Source: Topomyia yanbarensis (lineage: Eukaryota > Arthropoda > Insecta > Diptera > Culicidae). From it: a DNA stretch of 64,000 bases. The notes under the pieces are model-generated. The model saw only the letters and a program-made list of their open reading frames with translations, was not told the DNA's origin and searched no databases. Positions 22,999 through 33,074 of the stretch are shown in pieces. A program made the translations under genes and the position numbers. Location: contig NC_080672.1 in the NCBI RefSeq assembly GCF_030247195.1, forward strand, positions 11,780,001 through 11,844,000. Direction: 5' to 3'. Each line of letters begins with the position of its first letter. Position 1 is the first letter of the stretch.

Positions 22999-23350
22999 CA
23001 ATCCACGGCAACACGGACTATTCCGTTACTAGAATCACGAACCGGAAACACTCTAGGCGGAATATTCGATATTTAGGGATACATTTTCGCAACTTTACAC
23101 GGATATTTTGCACTTCTAAATCGGAGCATTAGCACACTCGAAGCACTTTTCAATCCACCATTCATGCGTCATGATGGTTTCGACTCTCTCTTCTGCTAGC
23201 TGTGTGCGGCCAAGGTCTGCCTGACGAAGAAAAGGTATTTGGTTTTTGTGCCGTGCGGTTGGTACTGTTTTACACGCTACCAAAAAGCATGAATCGTTTC
23301 TGTGACTGAAGCGCTGTCCAAGCGGCAAGCATTGTACCAACCATATAAGG
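22999..23350 (-). promoter_or_regulatory. MED1 5' UTR exon and promoter region
   Basis: On the minus strand CGTGGATTG|GTAAGTATT at 22999/22998 is a strong donor, and TCTGAACAG|GCAAGG near 22686 is a matching acceptor, so a ~310-bp intron separates a 5' UTR exon from the coding start at 22645. The transcription start was not located; the upper limit of ~23350 is a guess. No TATA box was identified. Confidence 0.55.
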
Positions 23351-23399
23351 AACGTCGTTGATGCCAAACATGTTCTCTTGCTCTGCGTTCTTCAAGTTT

Positions 23400-25183
23400 C
23401 ACGGTTCCCGGGACTTCGAAAAGATATATTTAGTGATATATTTTTATACTCGATTAACGTAAATACTCGATAAATCTAAAGTAGTCGAAAAACCCATACA
23501 CGCTGCTAAAAAAATCAAACATCGAATGAAATTTTCAAATGACCTAGTATGGAATTCTATGCAAATCATTTCTCTCACACTACTTGTCAGTCAATTTAAA
23601 CGCTCGAAATAGCTTGCCCAAGGTATTTAGGTTGGGGTTTAAATGTTCTATTAAGATTTCTGACAGCTAATTTACAACCACAGATGTCAAAGTCAAAGTT
23701 TATTTGCCTCAGGAAATACCTAACCTCAACCGGTTTTTGCTGTGCATTTTTTTCCTCACGAATCTTTTTTAACGGGAATGGATTCTACGTTGAAAACGCT
23801 CACAGATAGCACCAGAAGTAAAGTGTTGCTGATTTAATTTTGTTCTGTCATAGTGGATATATTTTTTGTAAACTTTGGTAAGAAAATAACTTTTAAACAA
23901 CATATCACCTTTAAATTTCTGGATAGTTGTTTACGAAAACGAAGGAAAACTATCATTTTATAAGACGATAAGTAAACAACTTGCGAAAAGGGTGTAAAAC
24001 ATAGTGGTTTCATATATTAATCGTAAAGCTACATGTGCGCGGTTCCGAAATTTAATTTTAATGAGCACCGTAGCCGCCGCAACATCATTTCCTATTCCTC
24101 CTAAGTCAAGCTTATCCTTTATAAGAAGGTGGAAATGACACTCTCCGGATCACGCGAGGAAAGAATATATCCGGCTAATTGGGAAGTGTCAGATTTGCAT
24201 CATACACAGTCGATAGGCTTAATAAAATCTACGTAGTCCAAAATATGAAGAAGTTTAACATTGGTACTAATTGGGTCTCGGTTTCTAGTTGAAACTTTAT
24301 TTGTAGAAAGTATTTTTATAACAATCATAATACCTCGATTACATTTCAAAGAAATGTATGAGCCAAATAGTTTCAAATTTCAAACAAAACTTCAGAATTA
24401 GAACCAATAAAGCTAAATTTCTAACTCATTTCATTCATATTTTGGCACTGGTAAGTTTTTCCGAGAATGAAATGAAGTTGTTGTTGTAAGCTAAGAACTC
24501 ACTTGCGTGTGAAAAAAAAACTTCATCATTTTACTAGTTCATGAGCTTAATCGTAGGTGTCGCATGACTAATTTTAGTTATGCCGCAAATCACCAATACC
24601 GATGGTTGCTATCTGGGACGGGATGTGCAAAGTGAAAAAAGTAACTGGCAACGCGAACCGGCAATGGCCTGTCATTGCAAACCGAACTTTCTTGACGTTT
24701 TTCAATTTCTTGTGATGGGCAGTGTCTGGGTAGTATCGTAATATCCTGGCTATATAAAAGATGTTTTTAGAAAATATATTTTACATGTTGCTTAGGCATA
24801 TATATGCACAGAAACAAATATGCAAAATGTAAAGACGACACGTGCAATTTTATTATTCTACTCAACAGTTATGGTTAATGTTGTTTTACACAGCACAGAC
24901 AAACGATAACATAATTCATATCATGTTTGAGCTCTATTATTTTCTGCACAAATCTGTACCTCATCGGCAGAAATCTATGCCACATCGGCACAGCACTATC
25001 ATCGACATCTGCTTGAAATTATTTTGCAAACGGATTTTTCCCTGCAAAATAACATCAATATCGGGAGGAAAAATCCATTTGTTTTGAAGTCATGCTGCTT
25101 CTTTAATTAATAACTTTTCTCAGCGAATTTTCACAAACTTACAATGTTCCACGAATGTGTTCGAATGTGTGTGAATACCTTTA
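23400..25183. other. Intergenic upstream of MED1
   Basis: AT-rich sequence without a recognisable gene or clear repeat boundary. A short direct repetition (ATCGGCAGAAATCT / CATCGGCACAG) occurs near 24960-24990. I see nothing else. Confidence 0.35.
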
Positions 25184-25539
25184 CACGCAGAAAAATTTAG
25201 CATATTTAAATCAAAAATATGTGTTATTGAATCCAATCATGTATTGTTTATCACTTTAACAAACAAACTTATTGGTTTGAAAATATTTTTTTATTAGAAC
25301 AACAACAAATTTTTGCTTTCAATACACTGAAGTTTTTTTTATGCGGGGGATACGTACCGCATAAAAAAAAATCCGCATAAAAAAACCGCATAACTTTGAA
25401 AATCCGCATAAAAAAAACCGCATAACTTTGAAAATCCGCATAAAAAAACCGCGTAACTTTGAAAATCCGCATAAAATAAAACCGCATAACTTTGAAAATC
25501 CGCTTAAAAAACACATAAGGTGTGAAATATTTTTCAATA

Positions 25540-26712
25540 TTAAGAGCCATAGTACTCAAGGAAAAGCAAGGATTTGAAGTAAGAAAGTTTAGAAAAAAGC
25601 GTGGAGTAGGGTCATATGACTTAGAGTTTTCCGGCTACTTAGCTCTTTTTCTTCTGCAACGCAGGAGTCAGGATCTTTTGGCATTAAATGCGAATCACCT
25701 GAGTCTGCGGCATGTCCAGACAAGCGTAAAGTCACTTAATGACTTATGCTGTCGGAACCGTGACTCCTTGGAATCGCAAGACTGACCTCGGCACCTAACC
25801 GACCAGCATCGAGATAACGATTTCGAGAGAAATTTCAACGTCGGGAAATTTCTCCGTCGGAGTAGACTAGGCCCCCGCCGGGGACTAATTCGAATAGATC
25901 GGGAAGTAGCACCGGCAGATGCTCGTCGGGGCGCCTGACAACTGGAAGTCACTCCACCCAGAATCGCAGGACCGACCTCTGCATCTGCCCGGGTAGTATC
26001 GGTTTCGGAAGATCTTCCACTGCCGGGGAACTTTTCGTCGGAGTAGGAAAGATCCACCGTCGGGGACTATTCCGGGTAGTCCGTAGCGAATCGCCGGCTT
26101 GAATCATCGGGGCGCCAGTGAACCGGATGCAACCCTCCACCGGGAATCGCTGGACTAACCTCGGCATTCTGCCGGACTGCATCTAAGGAAGAATAACGTG
26201 TCCGTCAGCGGTTGCAGGAGACATTCTTTCGTCGGGGAACTTTCCGCCGAGGTAGGCTAGCTCCACCGTCGGGAACTACGCCGAGTAGTACCGTACGCGA
26301 CAGACTCTGGTCGTTGGGGCACCAGTGAGCCGGAAGCCAACCCTCCAACCGGAATCGCCAGATCGACCACGGCATCCAACTGGTCAACGTAGAGAGGAAG
26401 GCATGTAGAATATCATGCCGTGCAGGACTGATATGGCGGTTACGAGACAAGCGAAATCTAGCACGACCAGCTAGACCTGGAATCAAGTGAAGTGCATTAG
26501 CACGCCTCCCCCCAAAGTAGCCATTTCAAATGGAATCCGGGGGATCAGGCAAATGTCGGACTTCTTGGTGGAGTTTACAGTTTAGTTGGAGGAATAGAGA
26601 GTTATCTTCTCTGTTCAGAGTCCCTCACTCTGGCACATGATGGACGAAATCGGTAGTATGGTCTAACTACTGAACGTGTGCCGGGTCGGCGTAAAAGCTT
26701 TATCACCAAGTA
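25540..26712 (+). repeat. GC-rich tandem block with poly(A) end, retroelement-like
   Basis: Four diverged repeats begin GGAATCGC..GAC..ACCTCGGCA near 25771, 25961, 26142 and 26361 (spacing ~180-220 bp), each followed by GTCGGGGAACTT-like and TCGGGGCGCCA-like words. The block is much more GC-rich than its surroundings. Downstream come TTAGCACGCCTCCCCCC and a terminal A9 run at ~26712, as at the 3' end of a LINE or retroposon. The element family is not identified. Minus-strand frames here lack known motifs. Confidence 0.55.
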
Positions 26713-26850
26713 AAAAAAAATACACGCTCAGAGACTTTTTTCCGATCTCGCCGAACTGAGTCGAATGGTATAAGAGATTCGGCTCTGCGGGCCTCGGTTA
26801 AAAAGTTGAAATTCCGACCGATTGCATAAGTTTTATTATGAGAAAGGTAA
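26713..26850 (+). repeat. Dispersed repeat tail (GGGCCTCGGTT type), plus copy
   Basis: Contains CTGAGTCGAATGGTATA, GGGCCTCGGTTAAAAAGT and ATGAGAAAGGTAAAA. A diverged copy lies on the minus strand at 54485-54575. I recognise this as a common culicine interspersed repeat often found at retroelement ends, but cannot assign the family. Confidence 0.5.
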
Positions 26851-27198
26851 AAAGGTATTCAGTCATTTTCTGTTTTTATTTTCACTGCATCAAGAATACT
26901 TCTCATATCCTTAACCCAAAGACTAGTAATTTATAACCTAAAATAAAAATATTTCTTTTGTTTAATCATGTGCATTCACGAGGATCTATCTTTCGATAAA
27001 AGTCGCTTCAGGTGATGCCCTAGAAATTAAAAGGAAGCTGCATAAAAAGAATCGCATAACTTTGAAAATTCGCATAAAAAACCGCATAACTTTGAAAATC
27101 CGCATTAAAAAACCGCATAACTTTGAAAATCCGCATAAAAAAAGTCGCATAAAAAAATCCGCATAAAAAAAGACTTCAGTGTAAATACATTTTTAGTA

Positions 27199-27450
27199 CA
27201 CACAGAAAAAAATATTGGGAAAAGTAACAGTGTTCCGCTCTTAGCAAAAAACAACCAGCGCCAACTATTAGGTTGAAAGTAAAACTTTTAAATTAATCAA
27301 GAATAATAATCAAAGCAAAAGTTTTCCTTTTAAGCAAATAAAGAATAGTACTCAAAACAAAAGTTTTATTTTTAAACTAAGAGTATGCGTTGGTTGTTTT
27401 TTGCTAAGAGTGAAAAACTCTTATTTTTACCAACATTTTTTTTCTGTGTG
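27199..27450. repeat. MITE (CACACAGAAAAAAA ends), TA-flanked
   Basis: Terminal repeats CACACAGAAAAAAATATTGG and the complement of CAACATTTTTTTTCTGTGTG, with further inverted similarity inward (GCTCTTAGCAAAAAACAACC against GGTTGTTTTTTGCTAAGAG). TA lies at 27197-27198 and 27451-27452. Length 252 bp, no coding capacity. Confidence 0.8.
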
Positions 27451-27636
27451 TATCAATAATTTTCTTTTAATTTCAATAAAATAATTATTGAAAAACGAAA
27501 CGATAATTTTTTTTATTGAAACAATAAATAAATTTTATTGGATTCAATAAATAATTTTATTGTCTCCCGACCAATAATTTAATTTATTGAATTTAATGCA
27601 TAATTTTATTGAACCTACAAATCTTTTTTCTGCGTG

Positions 27637-27876
27637 AGGGCTATAAAAGCAATCAGTAGAGCCTGGTGGAGCTAATAGTCAAAAATTGAAGCAGTCTACT
27701 GTTCATTCTCATTTTACCCCATTATGAATCAATCTACGAAGATTAGTTGTGCGTCGTGACAAATCTGGGGAATTTGGCGAGATATTTGGGCAACCCAAGA
27801 AGACATGTAACCTCTGCAACACACATGGGTTTAGGCATTGAGGGTATTGCCAGAGTATCCTTGTCTGGAGGTTTTA
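27637..27876. other. Short spacer, no gene
   Basis: Sequence between two repeat clusters. GGTTTTACCA-type words occur just before the MITE at 27877. No feature seen. Confidence 0.3.
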
Positions 27877-28173
27877 CCACAGACTAACAGACATAACACT
27901 TAAAAACAAAGCTTCGCCCGCTTTATCGGTCATTTTAAATATATTTGTAGTTGGGACTGTGGCCACATTTGAAATTATGGCGCCACCGACATATGAACAA
28001 GCATTGGGGGATCGACCACTAGTGAAAAATTGCTCCCAAACCTGAGGGGTAACCCACCAGTAAATGAGTGTTTGGGACAGTGAATAAAAGGTGGAGTTGG
28101 TGTTCTGGGAACATTGTCGGATCGATGTTTTTTGAGGGAATTCCCTCATAGTGTTATGTCTGTTAGTCTGTGG
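27877..28173. repeat. MITE family A, full copy (CCACAGACTAACAG), 5-bp TSD
   Basis: Terminal repeats CCACAGACTAACAGACATAA and its complement ending at 28173. TTTTA precedes (27872-27876) and follows (28174-28178), a 5-bp target duplication. The right half carries GTGAATAAAAGGTGGAG, which in the 1493-1609 fragment is TATA-like. Length 297 bp; no coding capacity. Confidence 0.88.
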
Positions 28174-28555
28174 TTTTACCATACCATTTCCGATATATTT
28201 CCCATAAACCTCACTCGCTCTTGACGAAACTGCATGTTCACGGATTGAACTTGACGTTATTTGGACGAGTCAGCTCAATAACTTGAGATAATATAGTTAT
28301 GTTCTTGATGAAGCTGACATGTCATCGAAATATATTTCAATTCCAGTAATGTCACTTAAAACCGGAACCATCCTACCTTAGAACATTTCAGAAACGTTAT
28401 TCCTTCCGAAGGTGACATTTCCAGTAATACCTACACTGATAAAAATCCAAACGTTAATTATATTTGCTTTAAAGTACTTAAAATCCATATGAAGAAGAAA
28501 TGCGAATGTTATCATGCGCACACATACCTTCTATGTGTCAACTGTCTAAACCGAG

Positions 28556-28719
28556 ATTGACCACTAGCGAAAAATTGTTCCCAAGCCTGAGGGGTAACCC
28601 ACCAGCAAATGCGTGTTTGGGACGGTGAATAAAAGGTGGAGCTAGCGTACTGGGAAAATTGCCGGATCGATATTTTTTAAGGAAATTCTCTCATAGTGTT
28701 ATGTCTGCTAGTCTGTGGT
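28556..28719. repeat. MITE family A, right-half copy
   Basis: Matches the right half of 27877-28173 and ends in the same CTAGTCTGTGG terminus at 28719. The left half is missing. Five bases (TTTAA) separate it from the next full copy. Confidence 0.8.
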
Positions 28720-28724
28720 TTAAC

Positions 28725-29429
28725 CACAGACTAACAGACATAAGACTCGAAAACAAAACTTCGTCCGCTTTAAAGGCTAGTTTACAGTTCGGAAAACGTG
28801 TCACGGGATTTAAGTCCCTGTGTATTTTAAATGGAGCTCGGGATTTCAAATCCCGCGACGGGAAATGAGTCTACACAAAAATGACAGTTTTCCTGAAGTG
28901 TAAACCCAACCGCGGGAAACATCACGGGATTTTAAAACTCTCCACACAGAAATCCGGCCGGGAACAATTCAACACAAATTGTTTCCGACGGGAAAAATAG
29001 TATTCTTATAAGGTTTGCAATTCGCTGCATGTTTGATACTGTTTGTATTTTTAAGAAGCAGCAGAGTTTTTGGTTTGACAGTTTGGAGAGATCTCGGCGG
29101 GAAATTTTCCCTGATCAAATCCCGACGCCAATCCCGTGCGAAATCCCGTGACCCATTTCCCGAACTGTAAACTAGCCTTAACGGTCATTTCAAATATATT
29201 CGTAGTTGGGACTGTGGCCACATTTGAAATTATAGCGTCACTGACATATGAACAAGCATATGGGGGATAGACCACTAGTGAAAAATTGTTCCCAAACCTG
29301 AGGGGTAACCCACCAGTAACTGAGTGTTTGGGACCGTGAATAAAAGGTGGAGCTAGTGTTCTGGGAAAATTGTCGGATCGATGTTTTATGAGGGAATTTC
29401 CTCATAGTGTTATGTCTGTTAGTCTGTGG
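28725..29429. repeat. MITE family A, copy with nested insertion
   Basis: Ends CCACAGACTAACAGACATAA and its complement. TTTAA on each side (28720-28724, 29430-29434) is the 5-bp duplication. At 705 bp it is longer than the 297-bp copy because another element sits inside at 28774-29177; removing that restores close collinearity with 27877-28173. Confidence 0.87.
28774..29177. repeat. TTAA-flanked MITE nested in MITE A
   Basis: Inverted ends AGGCTAGTTTACAGTTCGG and CCGAACTGTAAACTAGCC, with further inverted text inward (GTCACGGGATTT / AAATCCCGTGAC). TTAA occurs at 28770-28773 and 29178-29181. In the empty paralogous site (copy at 27877) the host reads CGCTTTATCGGTC, matching CGCTTTAA|CGGTC here. 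This is textbook piggyBac-type TTAA targeting, though no transposase is present. Confidence 0.88.
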
Positions 29430-29434
29430 TTTAA

Positions 29435-29688
29435 CCACAGATAACAGGCTAGAACAAAATTTCCTTAAAAATCTGTATAAATATTCAAATTGATAAACGT
29501 TGTAAATCATTGTTACACTAGTGCCATGCTACACATGTTTGACAGCTGCACTTCAACTGCATTGCATCGATCACTGCGCCACCTACGAACATTTACCAAA
29601 CGTGTTTCAAACGTCATATTTATTCAAACTTTCATTAGTGGGTATTTACACACATTTCGAATCGAGCCTAAACATCTGTTATCTGTGG
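29435..29688. repeat. MITE family B, intact copy (CCACAGATAACAG)
   Basis: Ends CCACAGATAACAG and CTGTTATCTGTGG, 254 bp. It adjoins the right flank of MITE A, so its left flank TTTAA is shared and the right flank TTTGG does not match. Interior shared with 30212-30970 (GGCTAGAACAAAATTTC, GATAAACGTTG, TGTTTGACAGCTGCAC). Confidence 0.82.
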
Positions 29689-30211
29689 TTTGGCCTATAA
29701 CAGAAATCGCACTAATTGTAAATATGTGTTTGTGATCACTAGGAATAAATTTCACACTCTATGTTCGCACCCCGATCGGTTTCGATTTTGGTTTTGCCTT
29801 TTTTGCATTCCTTCTATTGATCAAGGTGCGACATGGTGGCGTGACATTAAGTGGCATCAACGATGTCGTTTATGTCCGGGGCGAAGTTAGCAGAATATCT
29901 GAAACTCGTTTGGCAATTAACTGATTTCATAGAAAAAATTGTAGCCTGGAACGTCTTTGTGCGCATTGAATCGATCTAGTTTATGTTGTATTCTTTGGTA
30001 TCTATCCCGCAAAGCATAAACTGCCAATTGTGTAAACGTGTTTTAAATTATCTGATTCGCGGATTCAGCACCTGATCGGTTGAGTTTTATCTCTGATCAG
30101 TTAGCACGAAAAAGAGGAACTTTGTAGACTAATTTGGTTATTTATTGAGCATTTTGTGTATAAAACGATAGCGTAAAGTGCCTATTTTCACCATATTAAG
30201 GAGGGCGTCTC
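29689..30211. other. Spacer between MITE B copies
   Basis: AT-rich sequence with no gene recognised. Nothing here repeats elsewhere in the window that I could see. Confidence 0.3.
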
Positions 30212-30970
30212 GACAGATAACAGACGATTAGGCTAGAACAAAATTTCTTCAAAAACCTATGCAAACTTGCAAATTGGGTCATTAAGCTATATATAGTTTT
30301 CCGTTCCATTCGATAATTTTAGGTTCAATATACATAATATAACATTATTTTAAAAAAAAAATCGTTGCAATACGTAAAAACGATTTTCTTGTATTTTTAA
30401 AATAAATCTTATGTAAACATAGACAACCGTACATAGGAAAACTGTGGTTGTTTACATCTGGCCTATCAAGACAACACCCAAAATGAAAAAAATATATTGG
30501 ATGGAGTTTACGTCAAATAAAAATATCCCTGCGGGAAATCCGGGAAATTTTTTTCTGACAGGGCGTCATTTGTCGTGAAATTCGATACGTCAAATGCTTC
30601 TGATAGTGTCAAATCAAGACTGTCAACATATTTCTTTATTTTAAATTTAAATTTTATTTTCACGTTTCCTGAGTTGGACAAAAGTTGTTGTAATCACGCA
30701 AATTAGCTTTATCGATGTATGTAATAAAAACGATTTTTTCTCATTTAATGACCCAATTAATAAACGTTGGAAATCCGTGTTACACTATTACCATCTGCGC
30801 AACTGTTTGCTACACGTGTTTGACAGCTGCACTCTAACTACATTGAATCGATCACTGCGCCATCTACAAACGTTTGCCGAACATGTTTCGAACGTCTGAT
30901 TTATTCAAAATTCCAGGAGCGGATATTTACACACGATTCAAATCGAGCATAAACGTCTGTTATCTGTGGT
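30212..30970. repeat. MITE family B, copy split by nested element, 5-bp TSD
   Basis: Ends GACAGATAACAGACG and CGTCTGTTATCTGTGGT. GTCTC lies on both sides (30207-30211, 30971-30975), so this family too makes 5-bp duplications, here in a non-TTAA site. The 254-bp sister copy lacks the internal insertion at 30276-30754. Confidence 0.85.
30276..30754. repeat. GGGTCATTAA MITE nested in MITE B, AATT TSD
   Basis: Ends GGGTCATTAA and TTAATGACCC. AATT lies at 30272-30275 and 30755-30758. Excising the element and one AATT leaves AATTAATAAACG, matching AATTGATAAACG in the uninterrupted sister copy at ~29480. The interior is AT-rich without a long frame. Confidence 0.85.
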
Positions 30971-31085
30971 GTCTCACTAGTTCATTAATTACCCGGTCTA
31001 CAATCAATGGAATGCGCACAAATCACCAGCTTAGCTTCGTTGTTTAGAACCAAGATAATAACACAAATGTCCTAAAATGGTTAAA

Positions 31086-31504
31086 TCACAGAGAACAGAC
31101 GTCCATCTTCAGCATTCAACTTGTGTAAAATCTCTAACGGTTTCGAAGGTAGTTTGGATATCTAAACCAGGTGCGCTACTGTCGTCATGTTTTTTTGTAG
31201 CTGAGTTCGACAGAATTGACAGCGGTTATTCCTCTACCCAGTCAAACTAGTCCGGAACCGATTCGGACTTCCAGCATGAATTCCAGCTCAAATGTGTCAA
31301 CCGATAGAGTCGGAATCGGTTGTTTTCTTTGAGCTAGATTCCACGCTGAATCCATCCAGGATTTCGAACCGGTTCCGGAATCGATTTGACGGATAGTTGG
31401 GATAGGTTGGTGTGGCGGCGCTAGTGTTTTTCGTATATTAATTCAAATGTTTACACACGTTTTTTAAATATTTTTGTTCGATCATGGATGTCTGTTCTCT
31501 GTGG
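31086..31504. repeat. MITE family C (CACAGAGAACAGAC), 5-bp TSD TTAAA
   Basis: Ends TCACAGAGAACAGACGTCCA and the complement of TGGATGTCTGTTCTCTGTGG. TTAAA flanks both sides (31081-31085, 31505-31509). A second inverted pair inside (~31238-31398; GTCCGGAACCGATTC against GAACCGGTTCCGGAA) looks like another nested MITE. The terminal motif (C/T)CACAG is shared with families A and B. Confidence 0.8.
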
Positions 31505-31776
31505 TTAAATTCTCGTGTTGGAGCACAACGAAAGCTCGAATCGAGTGCCCCTATTGTTGAGCTACCATTTGGCCCAATGCGTTGAACAAAGATGGTAGAC
31601 GCTACTCTAACCAACGGTTTCAAATGGTTAGGGTCAGTTTGTCTTCACATCTCGCCCTGAGCAGAAGCAAAAAATCGTCCCGTGCAAGTGAAACAGTCAA
31701 TTCTACCTAAAAATCAATCGGTGCCTATCACACAAGCAGTCCATATAACAATAGCCTATACCTACTGTGCGATTTA

Positions 31777-32478
31777 GTGATGAGTGACGGTGCCCAGCAA
31801 AAAGTAACCCAGATACGGCCGAACTGTGTTGCTGTTGATTTTTCGAAATGCCCCGTAAGACCAGCCATTCGGGAAGTGGAACAGTTATTAAAAGTGCAGA
31901 TGAAACTCAATCTGGCTGAGGTGAAAACCCTACAAATGCATCATATCAAACATTGCGTGCTGATTTCGTTCAACAACATTAACCAAGCTGAGTCATTCGC
32001 CTCGCGAAACAACATGCAGCACACCGCCGAATGCGGCAATGTTAAATATAGCATTCCCGTATACATCGAGAACGGCGCTGTAGAAGTTCGTGTCCATGAT
32101 TTGGCTACGCGTACCCCTGACGGCGCGATTAAAAAATGCTTGCAAAAATACGGAGAAGTAGACTCCGTTACACATGAGACTTGGAGGAATTTTTTCCCGG
32201 GCAGCCCTAACGGTGTTCGTGTGGTGAGAATGCGTGTGACCAAGCCAATTCCCTCATACATAACCGTCACAGTGTTAGGAAGTGACGATGTTCTCATTCA
32301 TCAAACATCACTAGTCACGTACCCAGGGCAAATTCCTACGTGCCAGTTCTGCACGAAGAAGCTGCACCTCGGAAAACCTTGCGTAGAAACTGTTAAGGAA
32401 AACTTAACCAATCCAACTGAAATCAGCCCAGAACCATCTTACGCTAAACCACTAACAGCTGCAAAACCAAGCATGTAG
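31777..32478 (+). CDS. Gag-like CCHC zinc-knuckle ORF (retrotransposon ORF1 type), intact
   Basis: A 233-codon uninterrupted frame starting MSDGAQQKVTQIRP. The last third holds one zinc knuckle of the C-x2-C-x4-H-x4-C form (CQFC, H, C; ~residues 196-209). The front part has a VRVHDLATRTPDGAIKKC segment and YGEVDS, reminiscent of an RNA-recognition fold. Such proteins are ORF1/gag nucleic-acid chaperones of mosquito non-LTR elements. No ORF2 follows: a MITE and then GNPTAB come next, so this is an element truncated after ORF1, or a captured gag. Having no stop over 233 codons, unlike every other element here, suggests recent insertion or selection. Naming a specific family is not possible by eye. 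Confidence 0.7.
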   Translation: MMSDGAQQKVTQIRPNCVAVDFSKCPVRPAIREVEQLLKVQMKLNLAEVKTLQMHHIKHCVLISFNNINQAESFASRNNMQHTAECGNVKYSIPVYIENGAVEVRVHDLATRTPDGAIKKCLQKYGEVDSVTHETWRNFFPGSPNGVRVVRMRVTKPIPSYITVTVLGSDDVLIHQTSLVTYPGQIPTCQFCTKKLHLGKPCVETVKENLTNPTEISPEPSYAKPLTAAKPSM

Positions 32479-32613
32479 CATCGAATAGTAGTAAAGATTT
32501 TGTTCAGTGCATGAACGGACCGAATTGGTAAAACCTGTCTATATATCGTTTAGTTTCATTGATAATGTATAATGTCAAAAATTATGTTTGTAAATTTTGT
32601 TATAGTCAGATTT

Positions 32614-32867
32614 CTTGAGCGTTTTTTTCAAAACGTCATATCTGCAATGAGTTACTCTCTGTTTATACTTTCTCTTTCGATTGTTACGGTGTCACTATAA
32701 CACTTTTCACTTATTTTACAGTACAGATCGAAAGACGGTGGTTTTAGCTAGCATATTATGCAAAGAGCTGAGGGATAAATGTTAAAGAGACCGAATTATT
32801 AACAGAAGAGAAAGTAAACAAAGAGAGTAACTCATTGCAGATATGACGTTTTGAAAAAACGCTCAAG
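32614..32867. repeat. MITE with ~54-bp inverted ends just upstream of GNPTAB
   Basis: The left arm starts CTTGAGCGTTTTTTTCAAAA and the right arm is its near-exact complement, ending AAAAACGCTCAAG at 32867. Arms match over ~54 bp (including CATATCTGCAATGAGTTACT). ATTT follows the right end and precedes the left, a possible target duplication. It ends about 207 bp before the GNPTAB start codon. Confidence 0.85.
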
Positions 32868-33074
32868 ATTTTAGCTCATTTTGTGCTTCCTTCGTTCCAC
32901 AATTATTATGTATTTAATATCTTCCAAACAGTGTTAACGAACAGAATGAGCTTTCCGTTCTTTTGGCCATAGCAAGTGCTTCAGATCTAGTCACAATGTT
33001 CATAAGGTACAATACATTATCGTTGAATATCTGGAATTCGCGAAACGTTTTGTCCGATTGCTGCTGCTCCCGTC

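Larger units (their letters stand above)
25325..27181. mobile_element. TA-flanked ~1.86 kb element with internal minisatellites
   Basis: CACTGAAGTTTTTTTTATGC opens the element and its near-exact complement closes it at 27181. TA stands on both sides (25323-25324, 27182-27183). Near each end is an array of ~31-bp units, CCGCATAACTTTGAAAATCC plus GCATAAAAAAA: ~4-5 units at 25360-25510 and ~4 at 27030-27150, in the same orientation. TA flanks and CACTG-type termini fit a Tc1/mariner-related non-autonomous element (inference). The GC-rich block inside is described separately. Confidence 0.75.
25184..27636. mobile_element. Outer MITE (CACGCAGAAAAA ends), split by two later insertions
   Basis: CACGCAGAAAAA at 25184 and its reverse complement ending at 27636 are terminal inverted repeats. 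The adjoining AT-rich sequence (ATTGAATCCAAT, TTATTGG) is also partly inverted between the two sides. TA precedes the left end; the right flank has decayed. It contains the element at 25325-27181 and the MITE at 27199-27450. Confidence 0.6.

Noticed and set aside
25319..25559. Frames with Phe/Tyr-rich repeats (MRIFKVMRF)
   Set aside because: Direct translations of the CCGCATAACTTTGAAAATCC array.
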